From positions 23,396 to 87,395 of the forward strand of contig CAVFCI010000003.1 of assembly GCA_963620985.1 (NCBI GenBank): DNA of 64,000 nucleotides, written 5' to 3'. Positions within the stretch are counted from its first letter, which is position 1, and each line of letters opens with the position of its first letter. The notes beneath the pieces are model-generated. The model saw nothing but the letters and a program-made list of their open reading frames with translations. It made no database searches and had not been told where the DNA came from. Below are positions 15,992 through 25,549 of this stretch, one piece after another. The DNA comes from F23-B02 sp963620985. GTDB lineage: Bacteria; Bacillota; Clostridia; Oscillospirales; Oscillospiraceae. The translations under genes and the position numbers were made by a program.

Positions 15992-18591
15992 CAGCCCCTC
16001 GCTTTCTGCTGAAGCTCGCTGAGCAGGTTCAGCGCCTCGAGCGGCGTGAGCGAATTGATATCCGTTGCACGCAGTATGCGTCCGACCTCGTCCGTTCCGG
16101 CATCGACGAGGCTTATCTGATCGCTCGCCTCCGGCCTTTCGAGCTTGGGCGCGGCGGCCTCGGTCTCGAGCTGCTTGAGATAGGTCTTGGCCTTGGCTAT
16201 GACCTTGTCGGGCACTCCGGCGAGCTTTGCCACCTCTATGCCGTAGCTGTCGTCGGCAGCGCCCGGCACGATCTTGCGCAGGAACACGAGGCTGTCGCCC
16301 TGCTTTTTCGCGCTGATGGAGTAGTTGTGAACGCCCTCAACGCTGCCCTCAAGTGCGCTCAGCTCGTGATAATGCGTTGCAAACATCGTCTTTGCGCCGA
16401 GCTTTTTCTTATCCGCGCAGTATTCGAGCACGGCGCGGGCTATAGCCATGCCGTCGTAGGTCGAGGTGCCCCTGCCTATCTCGTCGAGGATCAGCAGGCT
16501 CTGACTTGTCGCGTGGCTGAGGATGTTTGCGACCTCGCTCATCTCCAGCATGAAGGTCGATTGCCCCGAGGCGAGGTCGTCGGACGCGCCGATGCGCGTG
16601 AAAACGCGGTCAACGATGCCGATGACGGCGCTTTTTGCCGGAACGAAGGAGCCGATCTGTGCCATGAGCGTTATGAGCGCGGTCTGGCGCATATAGGTGC
16701 TCTTACCGGCCATATTTGGACCTGTGACGATGGCAACGCGGCTGCCCTCGCAGTTTAAAAGCGTGTCGTTCGGGACGAAGGCGACCTCGCTGAGGGTCTG
16801 CTCGACGACGGGGTGCCGCCCCTCGCGGATGAGAAGCTCGCCGGATGCATCGACCTCCGGCATGCAGTAGTCGTTTCTCACGGCGACCTCTGCAAAGGCG
16901 CACAGCACGTCAAGCTGCGCTATCGCCTCGGCTGTCGCCTGCACCTTCTCGACCTGCTCGGCTATCGTGCTGCACAGGTCCATGAAGAAATCGTATTCAA
17001 GCTGCTTTATCTTGTCCGAGGCGGTCAGGAGCGAGGTCTCCAGCTCCTTCAGCTCGGGCGTGAAGTAGCGCTCGTTTGAAACAAGCGTCTGTTTTCTTAT
17101 GTAGTTGTCGGGGATCCTGCCCTCACCGGCGGATTTCGGCACGTCGATGAAGTAGCCGAACACCTTGTTGTAGCCGATCTTGAGCTTCTTGATGCCGGTG
17201 CGCATGCGCTCCTTGGTCTCGAGCTCGGCCACGGCCTCCGCGCCGTTGTCGCGCATTTTGCGGAGCTGATCGACCTGATCGGAGTAGCCGGGCTTTAAAA
17301 TGCCGCCCTCGCGCACGGAAAACGGGGGATCGTCGCAGATCGCCCAGTTTATGCGCATGTGTATCTCATCGAGGGTGTCAAGCTCCGCGACCGAGCGCAG
17401 CAGTGCGCTCTTGAAGGGCTTCAAAAGCTCGACTATCCTCGGCAGCGCCGCGGCGCAGTCGCGCAGGACAAGAAGATCGCGCCCGTTCGCCGTGCCGTAA
17501 ACGACCCTGCCTATGAGCCGCTGCATATCGCCCATGCCGCGCAGTGCGTCGATGAGCTCGCCGCGTGCGACGTTGTCCTTATAAAGCTCGTCAACGGCGG
17601 AGAGCCGGCGCTTTATCGCAACGGGGCTCAGCAGAGGCCGCTCTATCCATGCGCGAAGCTCGCGCCCGCCCATGGGGGTCTTGGTCTTGTCGAGCACCCA
17701 CAGCAGCGAGCCGCGCTTTTCGCCCGTGCGCAGGGATTCGGTCAGCTCCAGCGAGCGGCGCGTCGCCCAGTCGAGTTCCATGTATTTGCCGCCCGTGAAC
17801 AGGTCTATGCGCCGGATGTGCGCCATGTCGGTCTTCTGCGTTTCGCTTATATACCGCAGCAGCGCTCCCGCAGCCGACACCGCCTCCGGCGTATCGCCCA
17901 GCCCCGCCTCGTCCACCGAGCCGAGCCCGAACTGCTCGCACACGCGGGCTGCGCAGGCCATATATTCGTAGTCGTCGCCGCCCATTTCCAGCAGGCAGCC
18001 GAGCTTTTTCCGCGCAAAATCGGGGATGGTCTGCGTTTCCGCCGCGCCCTTGTTCATGATAAGCTCACGCGGCGCGAACCTGCCGAGCTCGTTTAAAACG
18101 TGGCTGAGCCTGTCGCCCTCGAAGGCCGCGACGCAGAACTCTCCCGTCGAGATATCGCAGAAGGCCGCCGCGCACTTTCCGGCCTCGTAGTAGACCGCGC
18201 CGAGGTAGTTGCTCTTGCCCTCCTCGAGCATCGAGGCATCCGTCACCGTGCCGGGCGTTATGATCCGTATAACGTCGCGCTTTACAAGCCCCTTGGCCGT
18301 TGCGGGATCCTCTATCTGCTCGCAGATGGCGACCTTGTAGCCCTTTGCTATCAGCCGTGCGATATAGGTCTGACTGCTGTGGTACGGCACTCCGCACATG
18401 GGCGTGCGCTGCTCGGGATCTGCGACCGAGCGGTCGCGCGTCGTCAGCGCAAGGTCGAGCTCACGCGAGGCCACACGCGCGTCCTCGTCGAACATCTCGT
18501 AGAAATCACCCAGACGGAAAAACAGCAGACAGTTGCTGTACTGCGACTTTATCTGCTGATATTGCATTTTCATCGGTGTAAGCTCTGCCAT
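15991..18591 (-). CDS. mutS: DNA mismatch repair protein MutS
   Basis: Recognises mismatches and recruits MutL. At 866 residues it has the usual MutS1 size. The N-terminal mismatch-wedge motif is RLGDFYEMF (the Phe-x-Glu motif), followed by LTTRDR and PMCGVPYHS. The C-terminal ATPase has Walker A GPNMAGKSTYMRQ, Walker B LLILDEIGRGTSTYDG, and ATHYHELSAL. mutL lies 2.4 kb upstream on the opposite strand, beyond miaB. The gene starts next to repeat locus 5, whose degenerate end occupies the promoter region, so its -35/-10 may be repeat-derived. It is co-translated with the CPBP protease gene. Confidence 0.97.
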   Translation of the reverse strand: MAELTPMKMQYQQIKSQYSNCLLFFRLGDFYEMFDEDARVASRELDLALTTRDRSVADPEQRTPMCGVPYHSSQTYIARLIAKGYKVAICEQIEDPATAKGLVKRDVIRIITPGTVTDASMLEEGKSNYLGAVYYEAGKCAAAFCDISTGEFCVAAFEGDRLSHVLNELGRFAPRELIMNKGAAETQTIPDFARKKLGCLLEMGGDDYEYMACAARVCEQFGLGSVDEAGLGDTPEAVSAAGALLRYISETQKTDMAHIRRIDLFTGGKYMELDWATRRSLELTESLRTGEKRGSLLWVLDKTKTPMGGRELRAWIERPLLSPVAIKRRLSAVDELYKDNVARGELIDALRGMGDMQRLIGRVVYGTANGRDLLVLRDCAAALPRIVELLKPFKSALLRSVAELDTLDEIHMRINWAICDDPPFSVREGGILKPGYSDQVDQLRKMRDNGAEAVAELETKERMRTGIKKLKIGYNKVFGYFIDVPKSAGEGRIPDNYIRKQTLVSNERYFTPELKELETSLLTASDKIKQLEYDFFMDLCSTIAEQVEKVQATAEAIAQLDVLCAFAEVAVRNDYCMPEVDASGELLIREGRHPVVEQTLSEVAFVPNDTLLNCEGSRVAIVTGPNMAGKSTYMRQTALITLMAQIGSFVPAKSAVIGIVDRVFTRIGASDDLASGQSTFMLEMSEVANILSHATSQSLLILDEIGRGTSTYDGMAIARAVLEYCADKKKLGAKTMFATHYHELSALEGSVEGVHNYSISAKKQGDSLVFLRKIVPGAADDSYGIEVAKLAGVPDKVIAKAKTYLKQLETEAAAPKLERPEASDQISLVDAGTDEVGRILRATDINSLTPLEALNLLSELQQKARG

Positions 18592-18599
18592 CTTTTTAA

Positions 18600-18926
18600 T
18601 AGCGAATTAACGCTTCTCCTATACTTATATTGAAAGTGCCCGACCTGAAGCAATGGAACAAACCGATACATTTCGCTCTTTTTTACTGGCGCTTTTAGTC
18701 TGCACCTATACGTTGATTGCGGTATCCCGTCAGCTTAAACCGTAACGTTTCGCGTCCCGCGAGTGCGGAGCTGTGTTGTTGCAGCATCTCAAAAGCTGCC
18801 GTGTCAGCCGACAGGCTGACGGATGAGGTGTTATGAAATCGCGGCGACAGCCGCACACCTCCGGCTATCAGCTATCAGCTCTCAGCTGGCGCTTCAGCGC
18901 CGCTGCCTCAATGCGCCACTGAAAAA
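18600..18926. repeat. Mosaic palindromic intergenic repeat, locus 5
   Basis: There are two nested left ends: a degenerate one (18600-18652) and a better one (ACTGGCGCTTTTAGTCTGC, 18685 on). The modules AACGTTTCGCGTCCCGCGAG, TTGCAGCATCTCAAAAGC and CTGACGGATGAGGTGTT follow. TCAGCT heptads (18863-18888) and the right end CTCAATGCGCCACTGAAAAA complete it. The right end encodes the last codons of the membrane-protein gene. Confidence 0.8.
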
Positions 18927-19459
18927 GCATTGGACCACGCCTCGTCCATTGCGGGCTTGAACCTCTCGGGCAAAAAGCGCATGAACTCCTCCCAAGTGTT
19001 GTCGGCATAGCTGAAATAAAACACGCCCTTTTCGACATACTCGGGAAATTCCTTTTTCTCCCTATCGGTAAGCTCATGGTCGGAGACATAGCACCACCAC
19101 GAAAGGCGCGTTTTTTCCATGCCGCAGCAGACGGCCTCGTCCCAGCCGAGGCGGTACTCGCGGCTGTTGTCGCCGCCGGTGCGGAAGATGAGCCACTGCT
19201 CGGTGAAGGAGATGTTCGCAAAGCCGAAGGTGGACTCGGAAATGAAGCGCGAGGCGAACAGCCAGATGACCGACAGCACCGCGAAGATTATCGCAAGCCC
19301 GCGAAACGGCACGAGCGCCGGAACGAAAATGCCCAGCAGTGCGACTATTATGCCCGCCGGCAGCAGGACGAGCCCCGCGTAAAAGAAGCCCTTTAATATG
19401 TTCGAGGGGAAGCGCAGCGACTGCGACACCTGATATCTTTTGAGTTTTTCGCTTTTCAT
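18908..19459 (-). CDS. Hypothetical membrane protein with two transmembrane helices
   Basis: 183 residues; no family recognised with certainty. Two adjacent hydrophobic helices (about residues 20-70, FYAGLVLLPAGIIVALLG and GLAIIFAVLSVIWLFA) precede a soluble domain with GFANISFTEQWLIFRTGGDN and YRLGWDEAVCC. This layout resembles bacterial PH/YcxB-like membrane proteins (tentative). Its ATG overlaps the miaB stop (ATGA), so it is translationally coupled to miaB. The last residues VAH and the stop are encoded by the end of repeat locus 5. Confidence 0.65.
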   Translation of the reverse strand: MKSEKLKRYQVSQSLRFPSNILKGFFYAGLVLLPAGIIVALLGIFVPALVPFRGLAIIFAVLSVIWLFASRFISESTFGFANISFTEQWLIFRTGGDNSREYRLGWDEAVCCGMEKTRLSWWCYVSDHELTDREKKEFPEYVEKGVFYFSYADNTWEEFMRFLPERFKPAMDEAWSNAFSVAH

Positions 19460-20874
19460 TGTTCTCCGACCTTTCCGTAGAGCGCCCATGTGTTGCCCGA
19501 TACTATCTCAACGTCTATGAATTTTCCTATCAGCGACTTGTCGCCGGATAAATGCACGAGCCTGCCGCCGTTGGTGCGTGAGGAGAGGTTATACTCCGGC
19601 TTTCCCGTCTCGCCGTCAACGAGGACGCGGACGATCCTGCCGATATACTCGGCGTGCTTTTCGGCGGAAACGCGGTTTGCCGCCTCCAGCAGCTTATCGA
19701 ATCTGCGCTGCTTATCCTCGCGTGTGGCGGCATCCGGCATGCTCGCCGCCGGAGTTCCGACGCGCTTGGAGTAGATGAAGGTGAACATCGCGTCGTAGCG
19801 CACCTCGTCGCAGAGCCTTATCGTATCCTCAAACTCCTCGTCCGTCTCGCCGGGGAAGCCGACGATGATGTCCGTCGTCAGGACGAGGTCGGGCATATAG
19901 CTGCGGGCAAGGCGAACCTTTTCAAGGTAGCGCTCGGAGGTGTAGCTGCGGTTCATTGCGCGCAGGACACGGTCATTGCCCGACTGCACGGGCAGATGCA
20001 GCTGATGCGCGCATTTTTGGCACTCGGCCATTGTCCTGAAGAGCTTTTCCGTCGCGTCCTTGGGGTGGCTTGTCATGAAGCGGATGAGAAACTCGCCGGG
20101 AATGTCGTTTATCATGCGGATGAGGTCGGCGAAATCAACGTCAGCGCCGAGATCCTTACCGTAGGAGTTTACGTTCTGCCCCAGCAGCGTAATGTCCTTG
20201 CAGCCGCTTTCGACAAGCTGCCTTGCCTCGGCGACGATGTCCTCGGGACGGCGCGAGCGCTCCCTGCCGCGGACGTAGGGCACGACGCAGTAGGTGCAGA
20301 AATTATTGCAGCCGTACATGATCGAAAGCCATGCCTTCACGCTGCTGTCGCGGCGCAGGGGCATGCCCTCGGCGACATAGCCGTCGCTTTTCTCGGTCGC
20401 AAAAACGCGCCTGTGCCCCGACATGACCCTCAGTAGCAGCTCGGGAAAGCGCCACAGCTCGTGCGGGCCGAAGACGAGATCGACGACGGGGTAGGACCTC
20501 TTTATTTTCTCCGTCATATGCTCCTGCTGCACCATGCAGCCGCACACGGCGATTATCTGATCGGGGCGCTGCTTCTTGCTGTGGTTGAGCTGCCCGACGT
20601 TTCCGAGCACACGCATCTCCGCGTGCTCGCGCACCGCGCAGGTGTTCACGACAATAACGTCGGCCTCGAACTCGTCCTGCGTGAAGGCGTAGCCCATCTC
20701 GGCGAGGTAGCCGCGCAGCTTTTCGCTGTCGGCCTCGTTCTGCTGGCAGCCGTAGGTATCGACCATAGCCAGCGGGTGCGCCTTTTCCGAGACGAAGCTC
20801 TCATATATCTCGCGGCAGATATCCTCCTGCCGGCGAATTTCCTCAATGCTTATCTCTTTTCTTTCGTATGCCAT
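19456..20874 (-). CDS. miaB: tRNA-2-methylthio-N6-dimethylallyladenosine synthase
   Basis: Radical-SAM methylthiotransferase that modifies i6A37 in tRNAs reading UNN codons, the next step after MiaA. The 472 residues contain an N-terminal UPF0004 domain (DTYGCQQNEADSE), the radical-SAM motif YGCNNFCTYC, and a C-terminal TRAM domain. The start MAYERKEIS at 20874 follows AAGGA; a longer frame from 20892 lacks an SD. It is divergent from mutL-miaA, so both i6A-pathway enzymes and both mismatch-repair proteins are encoded within 8 kb. Confidence 0.96.
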   Translation of the reverse strand: MAYERKEISIEEIRRQEDICREIYESFVSEKAHPLAMVDTYGCQQNEADSEKLRGYLAEMGYAFTQDEFEADVIVVNTCAVREHAEMRVLGNVGQLNHSKKQRPDQIIAVCGCMVQQEHMTEKIKRSYPVVDLVFGPHELWRFPELLLRVMSGHRRVFATEKSDGYVAEGMPLRRDSSVKAWLSIMYGCNNFCTYCVVPYVRGRERSRRPEDIVAEARQLVESGCKDITLLGQNVNSYGKDLGADVDFADLIRMINDIPGEFLIRFMTSHPKDATEKLFRTMAECQKCAHQLHLPVQSGNDRVLRAMNRSYTSERYLEKVRLARSYMPDLVLTTDIIVGFPGETDEEFEDTIRLCDEVRYDAMFTFIYSKRVGTPAASMPDAATREDKQRRFDKLLEAANRVSAEKHAEYIGRIVRVLVDGETGKPEYNLSSRTNGGRLVHLSGDKSLIGKFIDVEIVSGNTWALYGKVGEQ

Positions 20875-20984
20875 TTCTGAGTTCCTTAACAAATTAATGT
20901 GTCTTATTATATTAACATAAAATCAGTGGAATTTTCAACACAAATCATGTATAATAGCTTAATTAACAATTACGAGGTTATTAC
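20875..20984. promoter_or_regulatory. Divergent promoter region between miaB and mutL
   Basis: AT-rich, with a TATAAT box for mutL at 20950-20955 and an antisense TATAAT-like box for miaB (near 20908-20913). The -35 hexamers are weak, so exact promoters are uncertain. Confidence 0.4.
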
Positions 20985-22847
20985 ATGACACGCATTAACA
21001 TTCTCCCGCCGCTGCTGGCCGATATGATCGCTGCCGGAGAGGTCGTCGAGCGTCCCGCCTCGGTCATAAAGGAGCTTATGGAAAACTCCTTTGACGCGGG
21101 CGCGAAAAAGCTGACGGTCGAGTTCAAGAGCGGCGGAGCGACTTACATAAAAATATCCGACGACGGCTGCGGCATGAGCCCCGAGGACGCGGGCATAGCC
21201 TTCATGCGTCACGCGACGAGCAAGCTGCACGACGAGAAGGGGCTGGAGGCCATCGGCACGATGGGCTTCCGTGGCGAGGCGCTGGCCGCCATAGCCGCAG
21301 TGAGCCGCATAGAGCTCGTAACGCGAGAAAAGGGCGCGGCTGAGGGCGTGCGCGTCACGGTCCAGGCCGGAGATATAGTCGATATGTCGCCCTGCGGCTG
21401 CCCCGAGGGCACGACGATAACGGTGCGCGATATCTTCCACAACACCCCTGCACGGCTGAAATTTTTAAAATCCGACCGCTCGGAGGCCTCGGCCTGCATA
21501 GCGGCGGCGATGCACTGCGCCCTCGGCAGACCCGAGGTCTCGGTGCGCTTAAAGCGCGACGGCGAGGAGGTGTTCTTCACCCCCGGCGACGGGCGCGGCG
21601 ACTCGGCGGTGTACGCGCTCTTAGGGCGCGAGGTCTCACGCGGGATGCTGCCCGTTTCCGGCAAAGCAGAGGCGATGTCCCTCACGGGCTTTACCTCATC
21701 TCCCGCCTTCGGGCGCGGCAACCGCGCAAACCAGCATTTTTACTGCAACGGCAGATACATAAAGTCGGTGCTGCTGCAATCGGCGGTCGAGCAGGCGTAC
21801 AGGAACACGCTCCTGACGGGACGCTTTCCCTCCTGCGTGCTGTATCTTGAGCTGTCAAACGGCGCTGTGGACGTGAACGTGCACCCCGCCAAGACCGAGG
21901 TCAAGTTCTCCGACGAGAAAAAGGTCTTCGACCTCGTTTATCAGACGGTGCGCGCCTGCCTTGAAAATGAGCAGAAGCCCGTCGAGATAGCTCTCTCGGA
22001 GGGGACGCGCCGCGCCGTTTCCGAGCCCAAGCCCGACTTCTTCCGCAGCATGTCCTCGGACGAATACAGGACAAGAGCCGCAGCCTCGGGCTCGGCAAAG
22101 GAGCGGCGGCAGGCTCCCGTTTTCAGAGCGCCGCCGGCGTATGAAAAGCCTGCTGCGGCAAGGGAATTGGCTCCGAAAACGAACGTTTCGACAAAAAACG
22201 ACAGTTTTCCTGCATATTCGCCCGCTCCGGCGCAGGCGGATGTTGAAAAAACGGTTGAAAATGTTGAAAAAATCAGCACTCCGGCCTGCCGCGTGATCGG
22301 CGAGGCGCTGGACACCTACATCATTGCGGAGATCGGCGAGGAGCTTATGCTCATCGACAAGCACGCGGCGCACGAGCGCATGATATTCGACCGGCTCAAG
22401 GCGCAGGACAGACAGATAATGAGCCAGACCCTGCTTTCGCCGGTCATCCTCCGGCCAACGGCGGAGGATGCGGAGCTGCTCGACAAAAACGCCGGGCTTC
22501 TCGACGAGCTGGGCTTTGAGGTCGAGCCCTTCGGCCAGAGCGCCTATGCCGTGCGCGCCGTGCCGGACGACGTTGACGCAGCCGAGGCCGCGTCCGCGCT
22601 TGAGGAGATATGCGAGAAGCTGCGCGGCGGCGCGGAGGTCTCGGCGCAGTCTGCCCGCGACGAGATACTGCACACCGTGGCCTGCAAGGCGGCGATAAAG
22701 GCCGGCAGGCGGCACGATGCTGCCGAGCTTGAGCGCATAGCGGCAGCCGTCGCCTCCGGCGAGGTCAGATACTGCCCACACGGCAGACCCGTGTCCGCAA
22801 GGCTCACGAAAAAGCAGCTCGATAAATTTTTCAGCAGGATAGTGTGA
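20985..22847 (+). CDS. mutL: DNA mismatch repair protein MutL
   Basis: The 620 residues show the GHKL ATPase motifs ELMENSFDAGA, DDGCGM and GFRGEAL. They also carry the C-terminal endonuclease motifs of species without MutH: DKHAAHERMIFD, ACKAAIKAG and CPHGRPVS. It should therefore nick DNA itself. A Pro/Ala-rich linker (about 360-430) joins the halves. It ends one base before miaA and starts an operon of at least seven genes running to divIVA. Confidence 0.97.
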   Translation: MTRINILPPLLADMIAAGEVVERPASVIKELMENSFDAGAKKLTVEFKSGGATYIKISDDGCGMSPEDAGIAFMRHATSKLHDEKGLEAIGTMGFRGEALAAIAAVSRIELVTREKGAAEGVRVTVQAGDIVDMSPCGCPEGTTITVRDIFHNTPARLKFLKSDRSEASACIAAAMHCALGRPEVSVRLKRDGEEVFFTPGDGRGDSAVYALLGREVSRGMLPVSGKAEAMSLTGFTSSPAFGRGNRANQHFYCNGRYIKSVLLQSAVEQAYRNTLLTGRFPSCVLYLELSNGAVDVNVHPAKTEVKFSDEKKVFDLVYQTVRACLENEQKPVEIALSEGTRRAVSEPKPDFFRSMSSDEYRTRAAASGSAKERRQAPVFRAPPAYEKPAAARELAPKTNVSTKNDSFPAYSPAPAQADVEKTVENVEKISTPACRVIGEALDTYIIAEIGEELMLIDKHAAHERMIFDRLKAQDRQIMSQTLLSPVILRPTAEDAELLDKNAGLLDELGFEVEPFGQSAYAVRAVPDDVDAAEAASALEEICEKLRGGAEVSAQSARDEILHTVACKAAIKAGRRHDAAELERIAAAVASGEVRYCPHGRPVSARLTKKQLDKFFSRIV

Positions 22848-22848
22848 T

Positions 22849-23790
22849 ATGGCCGAAAAAATTCTTGTTATAACAGGCCCGACGGCGACGGGCAAAACGC
22901 GCCTTTCCGTCGAGCTTGCAAAGACCCTCGGCGGCGAGATCGTCTCTGCCGACTCCATGCAGGTCTACCGCGGCATGGACATAGGCACGGCCAAGGTGAC
23001 ACAGGACGAGATGCAGGGCGTTGCGCACCACATGATAGATGTGGCCGAGCCCTCGGAGGACTACTCCGTCTCGCGCTATGTCGCCGAAGCGGACGCGGCT
23101 GTGCGCGATATCCTCGCACGAGGCAGGCTGCCCATAATAGCGGGCGGCACGAACCTGTATATAGACTCGCTCATCGCGGGGATCGGCTTTGCCGAAAGAG
23201 CGGAGGATGCCGCCCTGCGCGAGAGCCTGAACGCACGCTATGACGAGCTCGGCGGCGAGGCGATGCTCGAATATCTTCGCGGCTTTGACCCCGAGCGGGC
23301 TTCCAGACTACATCCCGCCGACAAGCGCCGCATAGTCCGCGCCGTTGAGGTCTACACCCTCACGGGGCAGACGATAACGCAGCACGACGAGGAGACAAAA
23401 AAGCGCCCGAGGCGCTACGACGCGATAAAGCTCGCTCTGAGCTTTGCCGACCGCGCCGCGCTCTACGGCAGGATAAACGAGCGCGTCGATAAAATGGTCT
23501 CCGACGGTCTTTTTGACGAGGTACGCTCGCTGCTCGAGGGCGGGCTTACGCCCGACTGCACGGCGATGCAGGCCATAGGCTATAAAGAGCCCGCCGCGTA
23601 CCTGCGCGGCGAAATGTCAAGGGACGAGGCCGTGGAGCTGATAAAGCTCTCCTCGCGGCGCTACGCCAAGCGGCAGCTGACATGGCTGCGGCGCGACGAC
23701 GGCGTGTGGTGGTACCTCTGGCCGGAAAAGCCCGATTTTAATGCCGCACGACAGGCTTCGACCGAATATTTACGCTCCCGTGGTTTATAG
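22849..23790 (+). CDS. miaA: tRNA dimethylallyltransferase
   Basis: Adds the dimethylallyl group to A37 of tRNAs reading UNN codons. The 313 residues have the P-loop GPTATGKTRLSVELA, the DSMQVYRGMDIGTAK substrate loop, and the ALSFADRAALYGRINERVD region of the family. It begins 1 nt after the mutL stop. Its product is the substrate for MiaB, encoded divergently nearby. Confidence 0.97.
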   Translation: MAEKILVITGPTATGKTRLSVELAKTLGGEIVSADSMQVYRGMDIGTAKVTQDEMQGVAHHMIDVAEPSEDYSVSRYVAEADAAVRDILARGRLPIIAGGTNLYIDSLIAGIGFAERAEDAALRESLNARYDELGGEAMLEYLRGFDPERASRLHPADKRRIVRAVEVYTLTGQTITQHDEETKKRPRRYDAIKLALSFADRAALYGRINERVDKMVSDGLFDEVRSLLEGGLTPDCTAMQAIGYKEPAAYLRGEMSRDEAVELIKLSSRRYAKRQLTWLRRDDGVWWYLWPEKPDFNAARQASTEYLRSRGL

Positions 23791-23829
23791 TGTTCCTGTC
23801 ACAAAACTACATAGACAGGAGCAGAAAAA

Positions 23830-24057
23830 ATGCAGAAGACACAGAACCTACAGGACGCATTCCTCAATCAGCTTCGCCGCGAACGGGCGCTTATCACGGT
23901 GTTTCTCGTAAACGGCTTTCAGATGCACGGCGTTATCCGCGCCTACGACGGCTTCACGGTCGTGCTCGACTCCGAGGGCAGGCAGCAGCTTATCTATAAG
24001 CACGCGATATCGACGATAATCCCGCCGAGACCCATCGAGCTCAGACCCGAGGCGTGA
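23830..24057 (+). CDS. hfq: RNA-binding protein Hfq
   Basis: A 75-residue Sm-like RNA chaperone that forms hexamers and mediates small-RNA pairing. Sm1 is present as NGFQMHGVIRAYDGFTVVL and Sm2 as LIYKHAISTIIPPRP, with the diagnostic YKHA. The start is preceded by AGGAG. The miaA-hfq order is conserved across many bacteria. The C-terminal tail is short, as usual in Firmicutes. The stop overlaps the GTG start of the next gene. Confidence 0.97.
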   Translation: MQKTQNLQDAFLNQLRRERALITVFLVNGFQMHGVIRAYDGFTVVLDSEGRQQLIYKHAISTIIPPRPIELRPEA

Positions 24058-24824
24058 AGGGCGCGGCATATCTGCGATACGCCGCCTGCGCGGTGTTTCT
24101 TGCCGCCTGCGCATGGACGCTGGCCTTTTTCATGGCGCGTGAGCAGTCGCCGGAGACGGTGACTGCCCGGCGGGTCGGGACGGAGCTTGCGATCACTGCC
24201 GAGGGCTTTATCCTGCGCGACGAGTGCGTCGTGTACGGCGATGAGTCTGCCCGCCTCACGCACAAGACGGGCGACAGGGTCACGGGCGGCAGCGTGCTTG
24301 CCGTGACGGAGGACGGGGAAAGCATTTACGCGCCCTGCGGCGGCATTTTCAGCAGCCTCGTTGACGGCTACGAGGGCGCAGCGCCGGAGGATATCCACTC
24401 CGCAGAGCCTGCCTCCGTGGAGGGCGCGCTGGGGCGTATCGTATCCGGCGGCTGGTGCTTTGCCGCGGAAACGGCGGAATTCGACAAGCTTCGACAGGGG
24501 CAGAGCGTTTTGCTCTCGCTGCCGGAAAAGTGCGCGGCGACGGTCGTTTCAGCCGAAAACGGCAGGATAGTCCTGCGCTGCCGCGCCGGACTTGAGAGCG
24601 TTGTAAATACGCGCCGCGCAGTATTCAGGATAAGCCTTTCCGAAACGCAGGGGATAAAGGTCCCCGAGGAGGCGCTGCACTGTGACGCGGACGGGCTGTT
24701 TGTCTATGTCCTGCGCGCCGGCATCCCCGAGCGCTGCGGAGTCGAGCTTCTCCTCTCCCGCGAGGACTATTGCCTCGTCAGGGAGGGCGAGCTGAGAGAA
24801 AACATGCAGATCATTATAAAGTAA
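24054..24824 (+). CDS. HlyD-like single-pass membrane protein
   Basis: 256 residues: an N-terminal transmembrane helix (AACAVFLAACAWTLAFFMA), then an extracytoplasmic beta-rich part with a biotinyl-lipoyl-like hairpin (THKTGDRVTGGSVLAV ... IYAPCGGIFSSLVDG). Periplasmic adaptor-like proteins of this type sit next to yggS-sepF-divIVA in many Clostridia; a role in envelope or division is inferred only from that neighbourhood. It starts with GTG at 24054, overlapping the hfq stop, so it is translationally coupled. Confidence 0.7.
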   Translation: MKGAAYLRYAACAVFLAACAWTLAFFMAREQSPETVTARRVGTELAITAEGFILRDECVVYGDESARLTHKTGDRVTGGSVLAVTEDGESIYAPCGGIFSSLVDGYEGAAPEDIHSAEPASVEGALGRIVSGGWCFAAETAEFDKLRQGQSVLLSLPEKCAATVVSAENGRIVLRCRAGLESVVNTRRAVFRISLSETQGIKVPEEALHCDADGLFVYVLRAGIPERCGVELLLSREDYCLVREGELRENMQIIIK

Positions 24825-24837
24825 AGCAGGGATAAAA

Positions 24838-25530
24838 ATGAGCATTGCAGAAAACGTAAAAGAGGTAAAGCGGCGCGTGGCCGAGGCCGCGGTGAGAAGC
24901 GGCAGAGCGCCGGAGGAGGTGCGCCTGTGCGCGGCGACGAAGATGAACGACGCTGCCCGCGTGCGCGAGGCGATAGAGGCCGGAGTCGATATCTGCGGCG
25001 AGAACCGCGTGCAGGAGCTGACGGAAAAGTACGAGCAGGGCGCGTATACGGGCTGCCCGCTGCACTTTATCGGCCATTTGCAGAAAAACAAGGTGAAATA
25101 TCTCATAGGACGGGTGCAGCTGATAGAGTCGGTGGACTGCATGGAGCTTCTGGAGGCGATAGACAAAAGAGCCGCTTCGATGGGGCTGCTGCAGGATGTG
25201 CTGCTGGAGGTGAACGTCGGCGGCGAGGCGGCAAAGTCCGGCTTTGCGCCCGATGCGATCATGAAATACCTGCCTCAAATGGTTCAATTTTCCTCTGTAA
25301 GGGTGCGCGGATTGATGGCAATACCCCCGATTTGCGAAAAAACGGAAGAAATTCGCCCATATTTTCGCACAATGAAGCAGCTTTTTATTGACATTGGCGC
25401 AAAAAAATACGATAATGTCTCCATGGACTTTCTGTCCATGGGCATGAGCGCGGATTTTGAGACCGCGATCGAGGAGGGCGCGAACATTGTCCGCGTCGGC
25501 ACCGGCATCTTCGGTGCAAGACATTACTGA
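24838..25530 (+). CDS. yggS: YggS-family pyridoxal-5'-phosphate homeostasis protein
   Basis: A 230-residue single-domain PLP-binding barrel. The PLP lysine is in RLCAATKMND, followed by CGENRVQELTEKY and HFIGHLQKNKVKYL. The C-terminal phosphate-binding region is LSMGMSADFETAIEEGANIVRVGTGIFG. It keeps vitamin B6 vitamers and amino acids in balance. Location directly before sepF is a conserved Gram-positive arrangement. Confidence 0.95.
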   Translation: MSIAENVKEVKRRVAEAAVRSGRAPEEVRLCAATKMNDAARVREAIEAGVDICGENRVQELTEKYEQGAYTGCPLHFIGHLQKNKVKYLIGRVQLIESVDCMELLEAIDKRAASMGLLQDVLLEVNVGGEAAKSGFAPDAIMKYLPQMVQFSSVRVRGLMAIPPICEKTEEIRPYFRTMKQLFIDIGAKKYDNVSMDFLSMGMSADFETAIEEGANIVRVGTGIFGARHY

Positions 25531-25549
25531 GAATGAGGGAGGCTGTGCA